Source: Desulfovibrio cuneatus DSM 11391
GTDB taxonomy: Bacteria; Desulfobacterota; Desulfovibrionia; Desulfovibrionales; Desulfovibrionaceae
Length of the DNA stretch: 64,000 nucleotides
Reading direction: 5' to 3'
Assembly: GCF_000430005.1 (NCBI RefSeq)
Contig: NZ_KE387017.1
Location: 129,715 to 193,714 of the forward strand
Shown: one piece after another, positions 48,125 to 55,044 of the stretch
Layout: every line of letters starts with the position of its first letter
How positions within the stretch are numbered: position 1 is the stretch's first letter
Translations under genes and position numbers: made by a program
Notes under the pieces: model-generated
Seen by the model: the letters and a program-made list of their open reading frames with translations, nothing else
What the model was told of the DNA's origin: nothing
Database searches by the model: none

Positions 48125-48374
48125 CCCAAACCTCCCCTATGCCAAGGCGCGTTTTTGCGAGAGAATTCTTCACGGCGGGTTGGGGGCACGCAAACGCATG
48201 CAGGCTTTCTGCAAACAAGCTTAGGGCACTATAGCTTTGCCTGTGCAGGAAGCCCTTTATTCCTTTGGTAAGCCGTGTTAGGGTAACAGTGTTTCCCTTT
48301 TTTGCTCAATTTGCGAGCATACCGGGTTCTTTTTGCCTCGTCAACGCTATGGCAGGCTTTTACAGGAGGGGATT

Positions 48375-48698
48375 ATGCACGGATTTCAGATTTCGTTTTA
48401 CACCCAGCAGGGGCGCAGGCACAAGCACATGAGCATTGCGGAATGGCTCATGCAGGAAGCCAAATCGCTGGGAATTGCCGGGGCAACGGTTACAGCCGCT
48501 CAAGGTGGCTACGGGCGCGATGGCTTATACTGTTCCAGCCATTTTTTTGAGTTGGGGGACCAGCCCGTGGAGGTAAGCCTGGCGGTGAATGCCACCCAGG
48601 CAGACCAGCTTTTTGCCAGAGTAATAGAAGAAAAAGTACCGCTTTTTTATATAAAAACGCCCATTGAATTTGGTATTATCGGGGAAGAGCAGGAATAA
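48375..48698 (+). CDS. DUF190 family protein
   Basis: 107 residues from MHGFQISFYTQQ (GGAGG upstream; an earlier in-frame ATG is rejected). Small soluble PII-like fold protein: QGGYGRDGLYCSSHFFELGDQPVEVSLAV and EEKVPLFYIKTPIEFG. Function unknown; family members are often near transport or energy genes. It lies divergent from the Hyf-like operon; the 250-base gap between them contains no other gene. Confidence 0.87.
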   Translation: MHGFQISFYTQQGRRHKHMSIAEWLMQEAKSLGIAGATVTAAQGGYGRDGLYCSSHFFELGDQPVEVSLAVNATQADQLFARVIEEKVPLFYIKTPIEFGIIGEEQE

Positions 48699-48807
48699 AA
48701 GCGCCTGATGCGGGGGACGCGCAGGTGCAGCCTAGCGTCAGAGTTGTATGCAACTACATTGATGTTCCTTTTGCCCTTTTGCCTGCACCACACAAAGCGA
48801 GCAACGA

Positions 48808-49425
48808 ATGATTATTGAACATTGTTTTTATTCCCATATTTCCACTCCGTTGGGCATGGCCCTGGGGGCCACAGCGTGTGTTCCTGCCCATACCATACTC
48901 CAAGCCGCGCATGAAAAAGGCGCAAGTGAAGCCCCCCCATGCGATACGCATACAGTGCCTATAGCTGATAACGCCCCGGTTGAGGCGGTGGTGGGCTTCT
49001 GGTTTATGGGGCAGCGCCATTTCCCGAAAATGGGGGAAGGGTGGGTGGAAGATGCCAGCCGCCCCATGCTGCTGGCGGTGCAAGCCTGGGTGGCGGCCTA
49101 TTTGACCGGGGTACGGGAAGCTCCGTACTTTGCCCTTGCGCCGCAGGGCACGGCGTTTCAGCAAGCGGTGTGGCGCATGCTGCTGGCTATTCCTTACGGA
49201 ACGCTCACCACATACGGTGCCATGGGGCAGCAACTGAGTGCCACTATGGGCGGGAAAAGAATGTCTGCCAGGGCCGTGGGCAGTGCCGTGGGGCGTAACC
49301 CCATAACCCTGCTTATTCCCTGCCACCGGGTGGTGGGGGCCGGGGGCAAGCTTACCGGGTTTGCCAGTGGGCTGGAGAATAAAAAAGCCTTACTGGCGCT
49401 TGAACACGCGAGCTTTTTACAATAA
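48808..49425 (+). CDS. ogt: Methylated-DNA--protein-cysteine methyltransferase
   Basis: 205 residues. Acceptor Cys172 in IPCHRVVG; AFQQAVWRMLLAIPYGTLTTYG and RAVGSAVGRNP are the DNA-binding signatures. The N-terminal domain (about 1-105) is longer than usual and has four extra cysteines. Repairs O6-alkylguanine. No strong ribosome site. Convergent with the prephenate dehydratase gene, only 18 bases apart. Confidence 0.92.
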   Translation: MIIEHCFYSHISTPLGMALGATACVPAHTILQAAHEKGASEAPPCDTHTVPIADNAPVEAVVGFWFMGQRHFPKMGEGWVEDASRPMLLAVQAWVAAYLTGVREAPYFALAPQGTAFQQAVWRMLLAIPYGTLTTYGAMGQQLSATMGGKRMSARAVGSAVGRNPITLLIPCHRVVGAGGKLTGFASGLENKKALLALEHASFLQ

Positions 49426-49443
49426 ATTTATTGATTTCTACTA

Positions 49444-50046
49444 CTACTCTTTAGGCTTGGCGTGCACTACAAAAAAGCGGGTGACGTTACGTTCCGTGTC
49501 CTGAATATTCTGGCGTAAAATGGTCAGGCCATAGCGGGGGGCACCGTGGGCACCGCCAATAGCGGCGGTGGTGGGGTCTTGGGCGGCAAGGCGCATGGCT
49601 TCGGCATTGCTGGTCACGGCGCACTGTTCAATGCCGGGCATATTGTTTTTCAGCCATTTGTGGCACTGCATCAGGGAAACTTCATGGGAGTAGATGCGCT
49701 TGATTTCTGCCATGGAGCTGGCGCGGGAAAGCAGGCACTGCTCAATGGCCAGGGCAATGGAATCCACAATGGTCAGTACGTGGCGGGCCATGGCCCCGGA
49801 CGTTTCCCGAATTTGGCCTGCCAGGGAATTTTCATAGGGCACCACGCCAAAACCGTCACGGGCGGCGGAATCAATAACCGCGCCGATGGATTCTGTGGGT
49901 ATGCCGTGCATGCGTTCCCCAAAATAGTTTATGGCTGCCTGTTCTGAATAGGTGCCAGCAGGGCCGAGGTAATAGACATTGGGGTAGTCGCTGGCGGGGG
50001 AGCCTTCCGGGGTGGGGGCTGGGGCAGGGCATGGGTGTTGGTGCAC
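49444..50046 (-). CDS. pheA: Prephenate dehydratase, catalytic domain only
   Basis: 200 residues from GTG 50046 (GGAG five bases upstream); a longer frame to 50124 is Pro/Cys-rich and not family-like. After a short linker the PDT domain runs from YYLGPAGTYSEQAAINYF to NVTRFFVV, with the catalytic Thr-Arg-Phe. The usual C-terminal ACT domain that binds phenylalanine is missing, and there is no chorismate mutase domain in front; the frame simply stops, and no ACT remnant fits in the 18 bases before ogt. Divergent from the aro genes. Confidence 0.85.
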   Translation of the reverse strand: MHQHPCPAPAPTPEGSPASDYPNVYYLGPAGTYSEQAAINYFGERMHGIPTESIGAVIDSAARDGFGVVPYENSLAGQIRETSGAMARHVLTIVDSIALAIEQCLLSRASSMAEIKRIYSHEVSLMQCHKWLKNNMPGIEQCAVTSNAEAMRLAAQDPTTAAIGGAHGAPRYGLTILRQNIQDTERNVTRFFVVHAKPKE

Positions 50047-50296
50047 AAAAACTCCGGGAAAAAACACTGGGCAGGGTAACGGGGGACAAAACAAAAAGGG
50101 CACAGGACGCATTGCACACTGCAAATATCAGCCTTTTGGCATCATGCAGCGAAGCGCAGTGCAAGTCAAGGCTGGGGTGGGCGCTTTTCTGCTCGACCAT
50201 GGGGCATTTATTTGGCATTGTTGTTGCGGACGTGTTGCAGAATATGCCGCAGGCCATTCCCTCGCTCTTTCGACCTTTAACGTGCAGGAAAATACC

Positions 50297-51592
50297 ATGC
50301 GTTACCTTGTCATCCCATCCTCCCTTCAGGGCAGCGGCACGGTGCCCAGTTCCAAATCGCACACTATGCGTGCGGTATTGTTTGCCTCGTTTGCCAAAGG
50401 CCAAAGTATTATTCATAATGTATTGCCTTCGCCAGATGCCGTGGCCATGGTGGCGGCCTGCCGGGCCTTGGGGGCTGAAATAGTTGAGCAAGGCTCCACT
50501 TTGACCATTCAGGGTGTGGGTGGGTGCCCGCGCCCGCCGCAGAATGTGATTGATGTGGGCAACTCCGGGCAGGTGCTGCGCTTTGTGGCAGCCCTGGCAG
50601 CGCTTATGCCTTATTATACCGTGCTTACGGGCGATAAATCTATTTGCACCATTCGGCCCATGCAGCCCCTGCTGGAAGGGCTGACCCAGGCCGGGGCTTT
50701 TGCGGTTTCCACTAAAGACGACGGCAAAGCCCCCATTGTGGTGCGCGGCCTTGCCCGCGCCGCTGCCCTGGAAATTGACGGTAGCGACTCCCAGCCTGTT
50801 TCGGCCCTGCTCATGCTGGCCGCCTTCCTGGAAGGTACCACCACCATTACCGTGCGCAACCCCGGTGAAAAACCGTGGATTGGCCTTACCCTACACTGGC
50901 TGGATATGTTTGGCGTGCGCTATACCAATGACAATTTCTGCCAATATACCGTTACCGGGCCCACGGCCTTTAATGGCTTTACCTACACCGTTCCGGCAGA
51001 CTGGAGTTCCGCAGCCTTCCCCATTGCGGCGGCGCTGGTTACGCGCAGTGAAATGACGCTGGAAAATGTGGATTTTGCCGACCCCCAGGGGGACAAGGGC
51101 GTGGTGGAAGCGCTGGAAAAAATGGGCGCTCAGTTCACGCGGGAAGAAGGGGCCAAGCGCCTGCGGGTGCATGGCGGGGTAGCCCTGCACGGGGCAGAGC
51201 TGGACGTGAACACCATTATTGACGCGGTGCCTGTGCTGGCGGCCGTGGCCTGTTACGCTTCCAGCCCCACAACCATTACCGGGGCTGCCATTGCCCGGCA
51301 AAAAGAAAGCGACCGTTTGCACGCCATTGCCACAGAGCTTGGCAAAATGGGCGCACGTATTGAAGAACGCCCCGACGGCCTGGTTATTCACCCTGCCCCC
51401 CTGCACGGGGCGCACACCACCAGCTACCACGACCACCGCATTGCCATGGCCTGCGCTGTGGCAGGGCTTGGGGCATCTTCCCCCACCACGGTGCATGACG
51501 TGGCCTGCGTTGCCAAAAGCTTTCCGGGGTTTGCGGGCATTATGCAGGGGCTTGGAGCAAACGTGGCAGAAGTGACGGGGGAAGATGCGTGA
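50297..51592 (+). CDS. aroA: 3-phosphoshikimate 1-carboxyvinyltransferase (EPSP synthase)
   Basis: 431 residues from MRYLVIPSS (AGGA eight bases upstream). VPSSKSHTMR (Lys/Ser/Arg of the shikimate phosphate site), IRPMQPLLEGL, DSQPVSALLM, KESDRLHAIATELGKMG, YHDHRIAMACAV and AKSFPGF are present. The PEP-site motif is NSGQVLRF where common enzymes read NAGTAxR, so it belongs to a divergent EPSPS group. Overlaps aroK by four bases (GTGA). Confidence 0.92.
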   Translation: MRYLVIPSSLQGSGTVPSSKSHTMRAVLFASFAKGQSIIHNVLPSPDAVAMVAACRALGAEIVEQGSTLTIQGVGGCPRPPQNVIDVGNSGQVLRFVAALAALMPYYTVLTGDKSICTIRPMQPLLEGLTQAGAFAVSTKDDGKAPIVVRGLARAAALEIDGSDSQPVSALLMLAAFLEGTTTITVRNPGEKPWIGLTLHWLDMFGVRYTNDNFCQYTVTGPTAFNGFTYTVPADWSSAAFPIAAALVTRSEMTLENVDFADPQGDKGVVEALEKMGAQFTREEGAKRLRVHGGVALHGAELDVNTIIDAVPVLAAVACYASSPTTITGAAIARQKESDRLHAIATELGKMGARIEERPDGLVIHPAPLHGAHTTSYHDHRIAMACAVAGLGASSPTTVHDVACVAKSFPGFAGIMQGLGANVAEVTGEDA

Positions 51593-52113
51593 GCATTGTC
51601 CTTATTGGCTTTAAATCCAGTGGGAAAAGCACCCTTGCCGCAGCTTATGCCCAGCGTGTGGGTAATCCCCTTTTAGATTGCGACCACCTGCTGGAGCAAG
51701 CGTGGCAGCAGGAAACAGGCGAGTTTGCCTCGTTCCGCGACATTTACCGTACCGTTGGGGAACAGGCGTTCCGCCAGCGCGAAGCGGCTGTGCTGCAATC
51801 GTTGGCAGGCAAGCAGGCAGCAGTTGTGGCCACAGGTGGCGGGGTGGTGCATTGCCCCCATGCCCCGGAACTGCTGCGGGCCATTGGTCTGGTGGTGTTT
51901 GTGGATACAGCCCCCCAAGTGGTGGAACGCCGCCTGGCTGGGGTAAATTCCCCCCTGTTTGCCGACGGGCGTTTTATGGATTTGTATGCCCAGCGCAGGC
52001 CGTTGTACCTGGCTGCGGCAGACGTTGTTTTTACCATCTCCTGTGAGGAAGGCCCGGCGCAGCTTGCGGCCCGCCTCCAAACCCAACTGGAAGCATTGCA
52101 CCATGGCGCATAA
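51589..52113 (+). CDS. aroK: Shikimate kinase
   Basis: 174 residues, GTG start inside the aroA stop. Walker A GFKSSGKS (7-14), DCDHLLEQ (shikimate site Asp), GGGVV and RRPLYLAAADVVF (lid/adenine region). Substrate for AroA. The stop overlaps the aroC start by 11 bases. Confidence 0.94.
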   Translation: MSIVLIGFKSSGKSTLAAAYAQRVGNPLLDCDHLLEQAWQQETGEFASFRDIYRTVGEQAFRQREAAVLQSLAGKQAAVVATGGGVVHCPHAPELLRAIGLVVFVDTAPQVVERRLAGVNSPLFADGRFMDLYAQRRPLYLAAADVVFTISCEEGPAQLAARLQTQLEALHHGA

Positions 52114-53233
52114 CCGATTTGGCACACTGTTTTGTTATACCACCTGGGGGGAATCGCACGGGCCAGCCGTGGGCGTTGTTGTGGACGGCTGCCCCGCAGG
52201 CTTGCCCCTGGACGATGCCCGCATAAATGCCGCCCTTGCGCGGCGCGCACCGGGCAAGTCGCCCTATACCACCCCGCGCAAGGAAGAAGATAGGGGCCGT
52301 ATTCTTTCCGGCGTGTTTGAAGGGGTTACCACCGGGGCACCCATTAGCATTGTGGTGGAAAATGCCGACGCCGACTCCACCAAGTATCAAGCCGTAAAAG
52401 ACCTTATGCGCCCAGGCCATGCCAACTTCACGTACCTGCACAAGTACGGTGTGTTTGACTACCGCGGCGGTGGGCGTGCTTCTGCCCGTGAAACCGTGGG
52501 CCGTGTAGCGGCCGGGGCTGTGGCAGATGCGTTGCTGGAACCTTTTGGCATTCGGGTGGCTGCCTACCTTGAAGAAGCCGGGGGCGTGGCAGGCCCCAAG
52601 GCCCCTAGTGTGGCCCACATTGTGGAGCATACAGCCCACAGCGGCATGTTTGCCATTGATAGAACTGCAGAAGAAGCCATGGGCCGTGCCATTTTAGACG
52701 CCAAAGACGCAGGCGATTCCGCAGGCGGGGTAGTGGCCTTTTTGGCAGAAGGCGTGCCCCCTGGTCTTGGCGAGCCCGTGTATGGCAAGCTGGACGCTCT
52801 GTTGGCCCTTGCCCTTATGGGAATACCCGCCGCAAAAGGGGTGGAAATGGGCCTTGGTTTTGCGGCGGCTGCCATGCGCGGCACAGCGCATAATGATGCT
52901 TTTATTACCGAAAACGGCAGCATTACCACTGCCACCAACCGCGCTGGCGGGGTGCTTGGGGGTATTAGCACAGGGGCACCGCTGTATGGGCGCGTTGCCT
53001 TTAAGCCCACAGCCAGTGTGGAAGCCCCGCTGCCTACAGTAGACGTGAATGGCACTGAGGCTACGTTCCAGTTGCCCGCAGGGTCACGCCACGACCCGTG
53101 CGTGGCAGTGCGGGCTGTGCCGGTGGTGGAAGCTATGTGCCGGGTGGTGCTGGCCGATGCGCTCTTGCTGCAACGGGCCAGGGCTATGAATGAGCAGGGC
53201 CTCTTTCCCCTTGGCAGCCCTTGGAAGCCTTAG
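52103..53233 (+). CDS. aroC: Chorismate synthase
   Basis: 376 residues from MAHNRFGTLFCYTTWGESHG. GESHG, RRAPGKSPYTTPRKEED, the FMN site GGGRASARETVGRVAAGAVA and FQLPAGSRHDPCVAVRAVPVVEAM are typical. Final step of the shikimate pathway, using reduced FMN. Translation is coupled to aroK. The stop codon is followed within one base by GAAACACTGATT, an end of a family A element. Confidence 0.96.
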   Translation: MAHNRFGTLFCYTTWGESHGPAVGVVVDGCPAGLPLDDARINAALARRAPGKSPYTTPRKEEDRGRILSGVFEGVTTGAPISIVVENADADSTKYQAVKDLMRPGHANFTYLHKYGVFDYRGGGRASARETVGRVAAGAVADALLEPFGIRVAAYLEEAGGVAGPKAPSVAHIVEHTAHSGMFAIDRTAEEAMGRAILDAKDAGDSAGGVVAFLAEGVPPGLGEPVYGKLDALLALALMGIPAAKGVEMGLGFAAAAMRGTAHNDAFITENGSITTATNRAGGVLGGISTGAPLYGRVAFKPTASVEAPLPTVDVNGTEATFQLPAGSRHDPCVAVRAVPVVEAMCRVVLADALLLQRARAMNEQGLFPLGSPWKP

Positions 53234-53259
53234 AGAAACACTGATTTTTTGCTCTCAAT

Positions 53260-53287
53260 TGTGTTTGGTTTTGGGCGTGGCACGTTG
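53260..53287 (+). repeat. 28-bp dispersed repeat, copy 2
   Basis: Exact copy of 36391-36418. Here it is followed by a short hairpin GATACC ACTC GGTATC instead of the long foldback. Confidence 0.85.
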
Positions 53288-53322
53288 ATACCACTCGGTA
53301 TCACTGAGTAAATGGTATTTTG

Positions 53323-53447
53323 GGAATGCTCAGTTATTTCGTTTGGCAAGGCACGAGCTTTTTTTGAAACAGGAGTGGACTCTTCCGTCCTCGACTGTTT
53401 CAAAAAAAGTGAAGTAACGCCGCCAAACGAAATAAATCAGCGTTTCC
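53323..53447. repeat. Family A foldback element, 125 bp (A5), between aroC and aroDE
   Basis: GGAATGCTCAGTTATTTCG ... GCCAAACGAAATAAATCAGC then GTTTCC. Copy-specific inner stem TTTTTTTGAAACAG / CTGTTTCAAAAAAA, tip GGAC TCTTCC GTCC. The aroDE ribosome site (GAGGGGGAAG) starts three bases after it. Confidence 0.9.
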
Positions 53448-53460
53448 TGAGGGGGAAGTA

Positions 53461-54852
53461 ATGCTGGTAGGCGTCATTCAAGAAAAAACCATTGCGGCAG
53501 TGGCCCAGCGGCTGGCAGCGCTGCCCCCGGTGTTTGACATGGTGGAGCTGCGCCTGGACGCCCTGGAAGAATTTCGGGTGCAGGATGTGGCGAGCCTTGT
53601 TTTGCCCTGTCCTGCATTGTTTACGCTGCGCCCCAAGGGGCAGGGCGGGGCCTTTGCCGGGAGTGAAACGGAGCGTTTGGAAGGGTTGCTTGCCCTGGCA
53701 GGGCTTGCCCCGGCCTACATTGATGTGGAATACGACACCCCGCCGGAGTGGATAGCCCGCATTGCGGCAGCCAGCCCTGGCACGCAGCTTGTGCTTTCCT
53801 GCCACGACTTTTCCCGCACTCCGGAAAATTTGGCGGCTATGCTGGCCCCCATGCGGGCTGCGGCCCCTGGTGCGTGGTATAAAATAGCCACCATGGGGCA
53901 CTCCACTCTGGACGCCTTGCGTATGCTGGTGTTTTGCAAGGAATGCCCGGACCCGCTTATTGGTATTGTCATGGGGGAAGACGGGGCCAGCACCCGCGTA
54001 TTAGGGCCTGTGGTGGGGCCGGGGTTTTCCTATTGCCCGGTTACGGAAGCTTCTGCCCCAGGGCAGATAGATGCCACCACCCTGGCAGAAGTGTATAACT
54101 TTAAGTCGCTGAATAAAGAGACCAAAATATACGGCCTGCTGGGCGACCCGGTAAGCAAAAGTGTTGGGCACCTGTTCCACAACCGCCTGAACCGGGAAAC
54201 CGGGGAAAATGCCGTGTATGTAAAGTGGCGGCTGGAACCGGGAGAGCTGCCGGAAGCCGTTGGCTTGCTGCGCCGCCTTGGGGTGGCTGGCCTGAGCGTT
54301 ACCATGCCCCTGAAAGAGCACATGATGCCCCTGGTGGATAGCCACGATGCGGCTGTGCATGCCATTGGTGCCCTGAATACTGTTACAGTGGAAGGCGGGC
54401 TGTGGCATGGGCATAATACGGATGGCCCCGGTGCCTTGCGGGCGCTGCCCATGCCCCTTGCCGGAAAGCGCGTGGCGGTGCTGGGGGCAGGGGGCGCTGC
54501 CAAAGCTGTGATTTATGCTGCACAGCAAGCCGGGGCAGAAGTCCTGGTGCTGAACCGCAGTGTTGCCAAGGCCGCAGCCTTTGGGGTGCAGGCCTTGCCC
54601 CTGGAAGCCCTGGAAACCCTGGCAGAGCGGCAATGCCACGTTGTTATTAACGCGTTGCCCATACATGTGGCCTTGCCGCTTACGGCCCGTTCGTTTGTAC
54701 CGGGTTCTGTGGCTATGGACATAACCTACATGGCTGGTTCTGTTTTCCTGGAAACCGCTAAACAGGCAGGCTGCCAGTGTGTGGAAGGCACAGGCATGTT
54801 CCAGGAACAAGCGTTGTTGCAGCGCCGCATTTGGGGCCTTGGTTGCGTATAG
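53461..54852 (+). CDS. aroDE: Bifunctional 3-dehydroquinate dehydratase (type I) / shikimate dehydrogenase
   Basis: 463 residues. Domain 1 (about 1-215): type I dehydratase with ELRLD, His115 and Schiff-base Lys141 (WYKIATMG). Domain 2 (about 222-463): AroE with GDPVSKSVGHLFHN (shikimate site), SVTMPLKEHM (catalytic Lys), HNTDGPGALRAL and the NADP site VLGAGGAAKAVI. Two successive pathway steps on one chain, as in plants and chlamydiae. With aroA, aroK and aroC it gives dehydroquinate to chorismate; aroB and the DAHP synthase are not in the window. Confidence 0.95.
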   Translation: MLVGVIQEKTIAAVAQRLAALPPVFDMVELRLDALEEFRVQDVASLVLPCPALFTLRPKGQGGAFAGSETERLEGLLALAGLAPAYIDVEYDTPPEWIARIAAASPGTQLVLSCHDFSRTPENLAAMLAPMRAAAPGAWYKIATMGHSTLDALRMLVFCKECPDPLIGIVMGEDGASTRVLGPVVGPGFSYCPVTEASAPGQIDATTLAEVYNFKSLNKETKIYGLLGDPVSKSVGHLFHNRLNRETGENAVYVKWRLEPGELPEAVGLLRRLGVAGLSVTMPLKEHMMPLVDSHDAAVHAIGALNTVTVEGGLWHGHNTDGPGALRALPMPLAGKRVAVLGAGGAAKAVIYAAQQAGAEVLVLNRSVAKAAAFGVQALPLEALETLAERQCHVVINALPIHVALPLTARSFVPGSVAMDITYMAGSVFLETAKQAGCQCVEGTGMFQEQALLQRRIWGLGCV

Positions 54853-54893
54853 TGTTTTGAATAAACCTGTTTTTATTTGTTTTTGCTCAATAC

Positions 54894-54928
54894 AATGGCA
54901 GTTCGTGCGTACAGCTCGGGCTGCCATT
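54894..54928 (+). terminator. Hairpin after aroDE
   Basis: AATGGCAG...CTGCCATT stem with a 19-base loop followed by TTGT. A modest terminator candidate. Confidence 0.45.
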
Positions 54929-54938
54929 TTGTAAGCGT

Positions 54939-54968
54939 TTGTCGGGTTGGGGCTGCCTGCAATAATAT
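54939..54968 (+). promoter_or_regulatory. Promoter of the HD-GYP gene
   Basis: TTGTCG (54939-54944), 18-base spacer, TAATAT (54963-54968), about 75 bases before the start codon. Confidence 0.55.
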
Positions 54969-55044
54969 GTCCTGTACTCTTTTGTGGAAAAGAAGTATCA
55001 AAAAAGAAGTAACATAGAGGACATCCAGAACTATATTCTTACGC

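Noticed and set aside
49871-50491. Minus-strand frame upstream of the prephenate dehydratase as a missing chorismate mutase domain
   Set aside because: It is in another frame, is rich in Cys, Pro and His, and overlaps the aroA start; no mutase pattern is present.
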